DNA from: Clostridia bacterium
GTDB lineage: Bacteria; Bacillota; Clostridia; Christensenellales; HGM11417
Reading direction: 5' to 3'
Length of the DNA: 8,844 nucleotides
NCBI GenBank assembly: GCA_017407365.1
Contig: JAFQWR010000165.1
Span: forward strand, 1-8,844
Shown: positions 1 through 6,453 of the stretch, in pieces
Position numbering within the stretch: the first letter of the stretch is position 1
Layout: each line of letters opens with the position of its first letter
Notes under the pieces: model-generated
Told to the model about the DNA's origin: nothing
The model's database searches: none
Seen by the model: only the letters and a program-made list of their open reading frames with translations
Made by a program: the position numbers and the translations under genes

Positions 1-13
1 ATAATTTTTTCAT
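1..13 (-). CDS. Start of a downstream gene (MKKL...), cut by the window edge
   Basis: An ATG at 13 opens a frame reading MKKL before the left edge. AAGGTGA (19-25), which includes the regulator's TGA stop, lies 5 bases before it and makes a good ribosome site. An in-frame ATG at 19 overlapping the stop (TGATG) is an alternative, but the ribosome site would then be too close. The MKK opening is compatible with a signal peptide or many other proteins; nothing can be said about function except that it is probably in the same transcript as the regulator. Confidence 0.5.
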
Positions 14-18
14 ATCCA

Positions 19-1086
19 TCACCTTATGATCATTTTTCCGGGAATGATGTATTCGTCATCTATCCAGGTATCTCTGCGAAGAAGCTCGACGATTTTTTTG
101 CCCACCGCCTCGTAATCGGGGTCTATGGTGGTAACCAGATATTTTTCGCTGGGCATCGGGCAATTGTCGTGACCGGAAAGAGCTATATCCTTACCCACGG
201 TAAGCCCTGCCTCCTCGATGGCATCGTATGCGCCGATGGCAACGCCGTCGTTTACACAGACGATTGCCGTGGGAGGATCTGCAAGAGCAAGAAGCTCCTT
301 GGTGAGCGTGTAGCCGCTTTCCGGCGTCATATCGCCCCACCGCACGTATTTGTTTTCGATATACAGATCGCTCATAATCATAGCGTCCTGAAAGCCCATA
401 TACCGCTCAATCGATTCCGAAAAGACGTTGACGCCGTTGATGCAGGCGATTTTTGTGTGACCCGCCTGAACGAAAAGCTCAGTCATATTTTTATACTGCT
501 GCCTTTCGTCGTTGTTTACCCTTGCAACGTTGACGCCCTTTTCGAAAAAGTTGTACGCCACCACGCATTTACCGCGCGCGTGCAGATATTCGATCACCTC
601 TTTTTTGATCTCTCCTATTACCAGGATTTTATCTGCCATATCCAGCACGGAGCCTGCAAACCTTTGCGGTATGCTGTCTGCCTCGATGGTGTCGATCAGC
701 AGATCGAACTCTGAGCCAAGCTCGTTGTAAATTGCCTTGTAGATTTTTTGCGCATAGGGATTGACGTAGCGGTACCGCCCCTGAGAAATGCTTTCAGACT
801 GCACGTCATCGAAGGGAAGCATCAGAACGCCGATAAACCGATTGGGTGGCATTTTCAGGCACCTGACCTTATCACTGATCACGGAGCCCTTGCCCTTTAC
901 CTTTACGATAATCTTTTCCTTATACAGCCTGTCCAGCGCTCTGCGCACGGTGGTAAGGCTGACGTCAAACCTTTCGCAATATTCCTTTTCGGTGGAAAGA
1001 ACAGTGATATTTTCCTTGCCCTTTTCCTTCAGCTCGTTCAATATCTGCTCGTATACGTAATTGTAGGCATAATGCAAGTTGATCAT
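19..1086 (-). CDS. GntR-type winged-helix / LacI-type sugar-sensing regulator (AraR-like architecture)
   Basis: A DNA-binding transcription regulator, probably a repressor released by a sugar ligand. From the ATG at 1086 it has 355 residues. Residues 1-72 form a GntR-type winged helix: the helix-turn-helix is STEKEYCERFDVSLTTVRRA (31-50) continuing LDRLYKEKII, followed by the wing KVKGKGSVI (62-70). Residues 84-355 are a periplasmic-binding-protein-like domain of the LacI/GalR type, beginning FIGVLMLPF and including AGHTKIACING, PPTAIVCVNDGVAIGAYDAI and a near-C-terminal TTIDPDYEAVGKKIVELL. This combination is that of Bacillus AraR (arabinose repressor) and relatives; AraR itself is not claimed. 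It follows the GH42 gene after a short gap that carries its own promoter, and is followed closely by another gene. Effector is unknown; galactose, arabinose or a small oligosaccharide is likely from context. Confidence 0.92.
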   Translation of the reverse strand: MINLHYAYNYVYEQILNELKEKGKENITVLSTEKEYCERFDVSLTTVRRALDRLYKEKIIVKVKGKGSVISDKVRCLKMPPNRFIGVLMLPFDDVQSESISQGRYRYVNPYAQKIYKAIYNELGSEFDLLIDTIEADSIPQRFAGSVLDMADKILVIGEIKKEVIEYLHARGKCVVAYNFFEKGVNVARVNNDERQQYKNMTELFVQAGHTKIACINGVNVFSESIERYMGFQDAMIMSDLYIENKYVRWGDMTPESGYTLTKELLALADPPTAIVCVNDGVAIGAYDAIEEAGLTVGKDIALSGHDNCPMPSEKYLVTTIDPDYEAVGKKIVELLRRDTWIDDEYIIPGKMIIR

Positions 1087-1092
1087 ATATAA

Positions 1093-1099
1093 CTCCTCT
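1093..1099 (-). promoter_or_regulatory. Ribosome binding site that decides the regulator start
   Basis: AGAGGAG lies 6 bases before the ATG at 1086. A possible in-frame TTG start at 1116 would put this ribosome site and the TATAAT box inside the coding region and has no good ribosome site of its own, so the ATG at 1086 is chosen. Confidence 0.8.
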
Positions 1100-1101
1100 A
1101 C

Positions 1102-1133
1102 TGCATTATAACACAAAACGCTTGCTTTTGTAT
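1102..1133 (-). promoter_or_regulatory. Extended -10 promoter of the regulator gene
   Basis: On the minus strand a perfect TATAAT (1105-1110) is preceded by TGT, giving the extended -10 form TGnTATAAT. The hexamer 17 bases further upstream, ATACAA (1128-1133), is a poor -35, as is usual with extended -10 promoters. Transcription would start a few bases before the AGAGGAG ribosome site, giving a very short leader. It would let the regulator be expressed apart from the upstream operon. Confidence 0.6.
1113..1131 (-). promoter_or_regulatory. Inverted repeat, candidate operator over the regulator promoter
   Basis: The minus strand reads ACAAAAGCAAGCGTTTTGT: two perfect 6-base arms (ACAAAA and TTTTGT) around a 7-base centre. 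It lies directly between the -35 and -10 positions, where bound protein would block polymerase. The natural candidate ligand is the adjacent regulator itself (autoregulation). The inner AAGCGTTTT also resembles part of a CcpA cre site, but the outer bases do not fit. Only this copy is in the window, so the assignment is tentative. Confidence 0.45.
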
Positions 1134-1143
1134 ATCTTTTTTG

Positions 1144-3219
1144 CTATCTTTTTATTTTTATCAATGCAGTTTTATCCTTTTTGAGGGTTAAAATATCCTC
1201 TGAAAGCGTGCATTCCCCCACTACCTCCAACACGGTAGCATTCTTTAAGGTAAAGCTTACGTCCTCACCCGTGGCGTTTTCGACTACGGTGAAGCCTCTG
1301 CCGTTTACCGCAACCTCGTCTGCACGAAGACCTGCGGGCAGGTAGGAAAAGCGGTAGGGCTCGCCCACGATTTTGCGCAGCCAACGCAGATTGCTTGCAT
1401 TGCCCGTAAGGTGATAGCCGTGCGCAAACAGCGTTGCGATATTGATCAGCTTACCCTTGCCGATGCGATACTCAGCGGCGGCACAGCGCGTTTCGGAGAA
1501 GGCTGCCAAAGGCTTGCCCGCATTCCCCGTATAGGTGAGCATATACCTGGAGCCGGAAAGAAGAGTTTCGCCGTCGTAGAAGGGAATGACCTCGCCGCTA
1601 TCGGAGGTGAACACCTTTCCGTCGTAGCCGTTTTCAATCATCGTGGAGGAGAAAATCTTTTCGATTTTTACCCCTAAAAGCTCGGCGATGCCACAGCCGG
1701 GCAGATTTTTGCAATGTCTGCCGCTCAGCTCGTTTTCGTTGCCGAAGAGCGCCTCAACGATTGCGATGCCGCCGTTGGAAACGTATTCGGTGAGCTTTTG
1801 CGCCTTCTGCTCGTCGAAGAGGAAGGTTGCAGGGAAATATACCGCCTTATAATCGCTCAGCTTACCCTGCAAAACGCCGTTGCCATCCACAAAATCCACC
1901 GCATAGTTGTTGCGGTAGAACAGGTTGTAGGCACCCGTCATCGACTGCGTGAACAGTCTGGTATCGCGGGAGGCCTCCCACGTGTAGATTTCGTTTGCCT
2001 TGTCGATATAAATGGCAATTTCCTTGCAGGGCGGGGTGTAGGCAAGAATCTCGGGCAGATACTGCTTGACAATGCCGTTCATCTGCACGGTGATTTCGTT
2101 CCAGGGGGTATCACTGCCGTCAAGAGCAACGTTGCCCCACGCAGGTGCCTCGTCACCCAGAAGCTCGGGGCGGTATTGCCAGTACAAAAAGCCCTTACTG
2201 CCGTGCACGAGGGGGATGAATACGTGGCGGAGCATATCGTTTACGTCCGGCATACGGAAGCCGTTGAGCGCACTGCCATAGCAGGAGTGAATCTCTGCGT
2301 TGATGATGCCCTTTCCCTCTGCCGTGCTTTTCAGCAGATCTGCCGCCATGGGGTTGGAACCAACGCTGTTGCCGATGAAGTCGCCGTATTTTGCAATGGA
2401 AAAATCATCGCTGCAACAGGTGATGCTGTTGAACAGGGGTAACGGAACGGTATGGCACATCACGGGATGCACGCAGTCGTACTGCTTCACCGTTTCCACG
2501 CGCTTTTTCAGCTCGTTTGTAATTGTGTCACAGAAGAACAGACGCCAGTCGATCATATCGGCGTTAGTGCCAAAGCGACGGGCAGGCTCTGCCTCCTCGA
2601 AGCTCTGATATCTTCTGCCCCACACCTCGTTGAGCCTTTGCACCGTGCCGTATTTGTTTTGAAGCCAAAGGGCAAACGCACGCACGGAATGCGGACAGTA
2701 GCACAGAAGGTTTTCCGTTTTCGGCTCGCGGTAGATGCCCTCGGTGAGCTCGGGCTCGTTCCAGACATCCCAGATATACAGAGCGGGATGATTGGCATAG
2801 CGCTTCACGCACTCGGCAAGGAACTTCATTTTGTATTCGTTTGCCTTTTCGTGGTGATAGCAGGGCCCGGGCATACCGCCTATCTGACGGTATTCGGAGG
2901 CATAGCCCGTGACACGCTCTCCTCTTGCGGAAATCATAGCGCTATCGGGAAGCTCACGGTCCAACCATACGGGCGATACCTCTAAAATGGTGTTGAGCAC
3001 AACCTTTAAGCCGTATTTCTGCGCAAGATCCATAAGCGCATCGATATCCGAAAAATCGTACTCTCCCTTTACGGGCTCGTTCCAACGCCATTGAATCCAA
3101 TACTTTACCGTATTGTAGCCGTAGGCTGCGATGTTTTTAAGGTCGCTTTCCCACTCCGTTTTTTCGGGAGTGGGCGCACGATAATACTGAAAGCCAAAGG
3201 GCACAAAGCTGTTTGTCAT
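1144..3219 (-). CDS. GH42 beta-galactosidase-type enzyme, cytoplasmic
   Basis: This 691-residue protein hydrolyses terminal beta-D-galactosides, or in some family members alpha-L-arabinopyranosides. It has no signal peptide and so should act on imported oligosaccharides. The N-terminal TIM barrel begins with PFGFQYYRAPTP and GYNTVKYWIQW. The acid/base is Glu155 in WDVWNEPE (codon 2755-2757) and the nucleophile Glu309 in IINAEIHSC (codon 2293-2295); both positions agree closely with the known GH42 catalytic pair (Glu141 and Glu312 in the Thermus A4 enzyme). Residues from about 395-600 fit the glutamine-amidotransferase-like trimerisation domain, and the last 70 or so a small beta domain. Length is typical for GH42. 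The family metal-site cysteines appear as Cys120, Cys173 and Cys175, but the expected fourth position (178) is serine. Position after the permeases fits intracellular processing of the transported sugar. Galactoside versus arabinoside specificity is not resolvable. Confidence 0.93.
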   Translation of the reverse strand: MTNSFVPFGFQYYRAPTPEKTEWESDLKNIAAYGYNTVKYWIQWRWNEPVKGEYDFSDIDALMDLAQKYGLKVVLNTILEVSPVWLDRELPDSAMISARGERVTGYASEYRQIGGMPGPCYHHEKANEYKMKFLAECVKRYANHPALYIWDVWNEPELTEGIYREPKTENLLCYCPHSVRAFALWLQNKYGTVQRLNEVWGRRYQSFEEAEPARRFGTNADMIDWRLFFCDTITNELKKRVETVKQYDCVHPVMCHTVPLPLFNSITCCSDDFSIAKYGDFIGNSVGSNPMAADLLKSTAEGKGIINAEIHSCYGSALNGFRMPDVNDMLRHVFIPLVHGSKGFLYWQYRPELLGDEAPAWGNVALDGSDTPWNEITVQMNGIVKQYLPEILAYTPPCKEIAIYIDKANEIYTWEASRDTRLFTQSMTGAYNLFYRNNYAVDFVDGNGVLQGKLSDYKAVYFPATFLFDEQKAQKLTEYVSNGGIAIVEALFGNENELSGRHCKNLPGCGIAELLGVKIEKIFSSTMIENGYDGKVFTSDSGEVIPFYDGETLLSGSRYMLTYTGNAGKPLAAFSETRCAAAEYRIGKGKLINIATLFAHGYHLTGNASNLRWLRKIVGEPYRFSYLPAGLRADEVAVNGRGFTVVENATGEDVSFTLKNATVLEVVGECTLSEDILTLKKDKTALIKIKR

Positions 3220-4046
3220 TTGATTGCTCCTTCTACTAAGCTATCCATAAAGCTGCGCAGATTGAAAATGAAGTATAAAAGCAACGGAACAGACGCCAGA
3301 ATATAGCCTGCAAATAATGCGCCCTTGTTTGCGCCCTGCTGCTGATTGAACTCTAACAGACCGAGCGGTATGGTTTTGATGTTGTCGTTATCCAGAACAA
3401 GCATCGGCCATACGATATCGTTCCATACATTCAACAGCGCCAGAATAGACACGGTGGTAAGAATCGTTTTGACAAGGGGCATACCGATGTAGATAAAGCA
3501 TTGCAGCTCGGTGATACCGTCTATCTTTGCCGCCTCGAAGATGGTTTTGGGCAGCTGCTCCACAAAGCCCCTGACAAGGTAGATGCCCATAACGGAGCCC
3601 GTTGCAAGATAGGGCAGAAGCAGAGCAAACTGCGTGTTATACAGATTGATTTTTACCACAACAAGATAGCTGGGCACAAGCGTCAGTATGCCGGGAATCA
3701 TCATATTGACGATGATCAGCGTGAACAGCAGTCCCTTGCCCTTGAAGTCGAAGTGCCCGAAGGCATAGCCCGTGAGCGCGGCAATCAGCGTGATGCCCAC
3801 GGTGGAAACCACGGCAACGGTAACCGAATTCCAGATAAAGGGGAAGATGCGGTTGAAGGCGTCGACGTAGTTGCGGAAATACAGCGGAAAGGAAAACACA
3901 AGCACGTTGTCAAGCAGCTGGTTCTGCGTTTTGAAGGAGTTTACGATCATGACATAAACCGGCACAAGCGTAAACAGCAAAAAGATGGCAAGCACCACGT
4001 TGATTACGATAAACTTGGTTTTTCTGAGAGCTTTTGCGGACATCAT
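3216..4046 (-). CDS. Sugar ABC transporter permease, MalG/UgpE type
   Basis: This 276-residue protein is the second channel subunit of the importer and has the normal length for the family. Hydrophobic segments lie at about 11-36, 70-95, 105-130, 138-160, 195-215 and 243-262. The EAA loop is FEAAKIDGITELQCFIYIGM (170-189), followed by the usual MP. The NxxxxxWND segment near 206-210 (NVWND) and the IPLGL that follows are typical of MalG-type partners. The gene overlaps its upstream partner by one base and the downstream GH42 gene by four bases (ATGA), so all three are probably translated together. Transported sugar is inferred from neighbours only. Confidence 0.94.
   Translation of the reverse strand: MMSAKALRKTKFIVINVVLAIFLLFTLVPVYVMIVNSFKTQNQLLDNVLVFSFPLYFRNYVDAFNRIFPFIWNSVTVAVVSTVGITLIAALTGYAFGHFDFKGKGLLFTLIIVNMMIPGILTLVPSYLVVVKINLYNTQFALLLPYLATGSVMGIYLVRGFVEQLPKTIFEAAKIDGITELQCFIYIGMPLVKTILTTVSILALLNVWNDIVWPMLVLDNDNIKTIPLGLLEFNQQQGANKGALFAGYILASVPLLLYFIFNLRSFMDSLVEGAIK
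3227..3234 (-). promoter_or_regulatory. Ribosome binding site of the GH42 gene
   Basis: AGAAGGAG sits 7 bases before the ATG at 3219, inside the final codons of the second permease. It confirms the start that gives the four-base ATGA overlap. Confidence 0.8.
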
Positions 4047-4948
4047 CAGTCAATATCCTCCTTCTTAAACAGTACATTCATCAGGAAGGATGCAAAAAGC
4101 ATTACCACGAGCATGGTCACGCCGATGGCACACGCCTTGCCGTATTCGTTGGAATCGAACGCTACCTTATACATATACAGACCGGGCACATACGAGCTGT
4201 ATCCCGGGCCGCCCTCGGTGACCGTCTGAATTTTTACAAAGTCCTGAATTTCACCGATAATCGAAAGCGTTAAAATCATTTTGAACTGGGGCTTGCTAAG
4301 CGGAATATCGATGGCAAAAATACGGTAAAGCGCACTTGCACCGTCGATTTTTGCAGCCTCTCTGAGGGAGTTGTCGATACCCGAAAGACCTGCTATGTAA
4401 ACAAGCAGGAAGGTACCGCCCACCCACGGGAAGCCCATAAAGCGGATTGCCCACTTTACGCTGTCGGGATTGCCCAGAAGATCCACCTTGTTTGCGCCGA
4501 AAAGCTGAAGCAGGTTGTTGACAACACCCATATCCACGTCGTAGATAAACTGCCACAGCAAAAACACGACCATCGAGGGCACCACCATGGGAGCCACAAA
4601 GGCAACACGCCAGCGGTAAGAGATTTTTTCGTTGCCGATTGAAAAAATCAGCAGTGCGCATAAGAAGGGGAAAATCAGATTGATGACCGAGCCCGTGATA
4701 ATAAAGAACAGGGTATTGCCCCAGCTTTGCAGAAAAATCTCGTCCTGAAACAGCTCGATGAAGTTCTTAAAGCCGATGAAGGTGTTTACACCGTCGTTGC
4801 CAAACGTGCCCGACCAGCGGAATAACGATTTGATAACCGAAAGCGCAATGGGATAGAAGGCAAAGATGGAAAGAAGAATCATGATGGGCAAAATCATCAG
4901 ATAGGGTGTGAAGTTGATTTTCTTTAAGCTCTTTTTTTCTTTCGTCAT
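4046..4948 (-). CDS. Sugar ABC transporter permease, MalF/UgpA type
   Basis: This is one half of the membrane channel of a CUT1 sugar importer. From the preferred Met at 4948 it has 300 residues (305 if the ATG at 4963 is used). Hydrophobic segments are visible at about 14-41, 76-104, 113-136, 170-190, 225-240 and 272-294, consistent with six membrane spans. The cytoplasmic EAA loop, which docks on the ATPase, reads REAAKIDGASALYRIFAIDI at 196-215. The next stretch, FVKIQTVTEGGPGYSS, has the TxGGP pattern common in MalF-type subunits. Its TGA stop shares one base with the ATG of the next permease gene (TGATG), which is strong evidence for co-translation. There is no ATPase gene in the window. 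Confidence 0.93.
   Translation of the reverse strand: MTKEKKSLKKINFTPYLMILPIMILLSIFAFYPIALSVIKSLFRWSGTFGNDGVNTFIGFKNFIELFQDEIFLQSWGNTLFFIITGSVINLIFPFLCALLIFSIGNEKISYRWRVAFVAPMVVPSMVVFLLWQFIYDVDMGVVNNLLQLFGANKVDLLGNPDSVKWAIRFMGFPWVGGTFLLVYIAGLSGIDNSLREAAKIDGASALYRIFAIDIPLSKPQFKMILTLSIIGEIQDFVKIQTVTEGGPGYSSYVPGLYMYKVAFDSNEYGKACAIGVTMLVVMLFASFLMNVLFKKEDID
4057..4063 (-). promoter_or_regulatory. Ribosome binding site of the second permease gene
   Basis: AAGGAGG is a near-perfect Shine-Dalgarno sequence located in the last codons of the first permease gene. It lies 10 bases before the ATG at 4046 and 13 before a second in-frame ATG at 4043. The first ATG is the better fit on spacing and overlaps the upstream stop codon. 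Confidence 0.75.
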
Positions 4949-4950
4949 AC

Positions 4951-6441
4951 TCACCACTCCCATCCGTTGTCGTCACGGATCAGCTCTGTGACCTCTTCGT
5001 ATTTTGCCTGCACGTTTCTGCACAGCGTGCTGAGCGAAATGGAGGAGGCTCCCTCCATCAGATACATCTGCACCTGCTTGAAGTGATATTCCGATGCCAC
5101 GCCGTCCGAAAGATTGAGCAGGTTGAATCTCATACGGATGGATTCACTGTTTTCGGGGGGCAGGAAATCGTACATCTTTTCGTTGATCTCCACATTTTTG
5201 ATTACGGGAATCTCGTACGCCTTTTCCGCCATATAGCTTGCCGCTTGTGCGGAGGTAAAAAAGCGCAGAAAATCCAACGTTCCCTCAAGCTTGCCCGCCT
5301 CTACCGTAGATTTGGGAATACAGAAGCAGCCCGAGGGCTCACCAAGCTCCTGCAAGGGAAGCCCCTCCTTCAGGTTGGTAAAGGTAAAGGTGGTATCCTT
5401 ATCGAGATATACCTCCTTTTCTAAACGGGGGAAGGGAAGGGAGATGTAGTTGAACATCTTGTAGGGGTTGGTTTTATCTGCCTCGGGGTTTTCGTTATTC
5501 AGCGTAAGCTCGATGCCCGAAACGGACCACGAGCCGCCAAACATCATGGGGACGGTCTGACGCAGGAAGTTTTCGGAGGTATCGTCACGGGAGTTGAAGC
5601 CCTCGCCCCAATAGCGCGACCACAGCTTTATAAACTGCATGACCTCCTTGAAATCGGTGTCCTTTGCCATATCCAGAGGGTCCTCACCCTCTAAGAAGGC
5701 GCGTACGATCTCCTCTGTTTCCACCTGTCCGTTCTGATTTCTGTCGTAGCCAAGCACCTCGTCGTACTTCAGCTGCGCCATCATAATGTCTATCGCCCAG
5801 CTTACCGTGTAGTTGATGAACTTGGCATTGGCAATTTCCATTGCGGTTTCGTAGCCGCTGTTTTCCAGCTTCTCGCAGATTCTGCGATAATCGGAAAACG
5901 TCCAGTCTGCCGTGGGGATTTCGATGCCGTTTTGCTCTAAGATGTCGGTGTTGATCATAAAGCGCACGGAAACGGTATTGGTGGGCACGCAGTAGAACTT
6001 GGAGGTGTCGTTTGCATACGCCACCTGCGTGAGATACGTGCCGCTGAAATCGTCCTTCCAGCTGAGCCCGGAATCGCTGTACGGATTGGGCTGATTGAGT
6101 GCCTCGGAAAGATCGTACAGATAGCCGTTGGATGCATCGGTGTTGGCGTATACGTTGGTGGTGGCAAGAAGGTCGGAGGCATTGCCGCCGGCAAGTCTGC
6201 CGCCCATCCAGATACGGTAGTTGCCCGCATCCTGCTTATCGATGACAACCTCGTACTCATCCTGCATCTCGTTGTACTGCGCAGCTATTCCCTCTAAGGC
6301 AAACTGATAGGGCAGGTTTGTACCCCAGAAGGAAAGCGTAATCTGCTTGGCGTTGTTCCCGCCCACCGCCTTGATAGCCATAGAAGCAAAGCAGACGGCG
6401 ATGAGCAGGATCGCGAATATTTTTTTGATTTTGTTAAACAT
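4951..6441 (-). CDS. Extracellular sugar-binding protein of a CUT1 ABC importer (SBP family 1)
   Basis: This 496-residue protein would capture oligosaccharides outside the membrane and deliver them to the two permeases that follow. The N-terminus is basic (MFNKIKK) and followed by a hydrophobic core (about residues 8-23), as in a signal peptide. The mature part begins near ITLSFWGTNLPYQ and continues with typical family 1 features such as the TADWTFSDYRRICEKLE segment (177-193) and many aromatic residues. The length is slightly above the usual 400-450. Two oddities stand out. The only cysteine in the signal region, Cys17, is preceded by IAV, which is not a normal lipobox. Residues 233-244 form an EF-hand-like acidic loop. 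The TGA stop lies two bases before the preferred permease start. The sugar bound cannot be told from the sequence; context suggests oligosaccharides released by the upstream hydrolase. Confidence 0.9.
   Translation of the reverse strand: MFNKIKKIFAILLIAVCFASMAIKAVGGNNAKQITLSFWGTNLPYQFALEGIAAQYNEMQDEYEVVIDKQDAGNYRIWMGGRLAGGNASDLLATTNVYANTDASNGYLYDLSEALNQPNPYSDSGLSWKDDFSGTYLTQVAYANDTSKFYCVPTNTVSVRFMINTDILEQNGIEIPTADWTFSDYRRICEKLENSGYETAMEIANAKFINYTVSWAIDIMMAQLKYDEVLGYDRNQNGQVETEEIVRAFLEGEDPLDMAKDTDFKEVMQFIKLWSRYWGEGFNSRDDTSENFLRQTVPMMFGGSWSVSGIELTLNNENPEADKTNPYKMFNYISLPFPRLEKEVYLDKDTTFTFTNLKEGLPLQELGEPSGCFCIPKSTVEAGKLEGTLDFLRFFTSAQAASYMAEKAYEIPVIKNVEINEKMYDFLPPENSESIRMRFNLLNLSDGVASEYHFKQVQMYLMEGASSISLSTLCRNVQAKYEEVTELIRDDNGWEW
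4957..4961 (-). promoter_or_regulatory. Ribosome binding site that decides the first permease start
   Basis: GGGAG lies 8 bases before the ATG at 4948. The alternative in-frame ATG at 4963 would place the start inside the binding-protein gene and has only a weak purine run before it. The 4948 start leaves a two-base gap after the upstream TGA, which suits translational coupling. Confidence 0.6.
5710..5745 (-). other. EF-hand-like calcium-binding loop inside the sugar-binding protein
   Basis: Residues 233-244 read DRNQNGQVETEE. This fits the 12-residue EF-hand loop pattern: Asp at 1, Asn at 3, Asn at 5, Gly at 6, Val at 8 and Glu at 12. The segment after it (IVRAFLEG) could be the exiting helix. 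The match is to a single loop, so calcium binding is an inference. Confidence 0.6.
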
Positions 6442-6447
6442 TACAGA

Positions 6448-6453
6448 CCTTCT
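6448..6453 (-). promoter_or_regulatory. Ribosome binding site of the sugar-binding protein gene
   Basis: AGAAGG lies 6 bases before the ATG at 6441 and overlaps the last base of the upstream TAA stop (6453-6455). This supports the chosen start and suggests that the two genes share a transcript. The 11-base gap leaves no room for a terminator or an independent promoter. Confidence 0.75.

Noticed and set aside
169..714. Plus-strand open frame of 181 codons opposite the regulator
   Set aside because: No ribosome site or domain is visible, and the minus-strand regulator is well supported over the whole span.
1087..1116. Longer regulator start at the TTG at 1116
   Set aside because: It would place the TATAAT box and the AGAGGAG ribosome site inside the coding region, and the added ten residues do not belong to the GntR fold.
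1113..1131. CcpA cre site at the regulator promoter
   Set aside because: The core AAGCGTTTT fits, but three of the outer consensus positions mismatch; the clean ACAAAA/TTTTGT symmetry is better explained as an operator for a different dimeric regulator.
1131..1160. T-rich run on the plus strand near the end of the GH42 gene, considered as a terminator
   Set aside because: No stem precedes it, and it would only serve plus-strand transcription, for which there is no gene here. On the minus strand it is A-rich coding sequence.
1714..2442. Plus-strand open frame of 242 codons opposite the GH42 gene
   Set aside because: It lies entirely antisense to a clear GH42 coding sequence with both catalytic residues, its translation shows no recognisable domain, and such frames arise from codon bias.
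3501..4229. Plus-strand open frame of 242 codons opposite the permease genes
   Set aside because: It is antisense to two well-supported permeases; the product is a His/Gln/Lys-rich composition typical of the reverse complement of membrane-protein codons.
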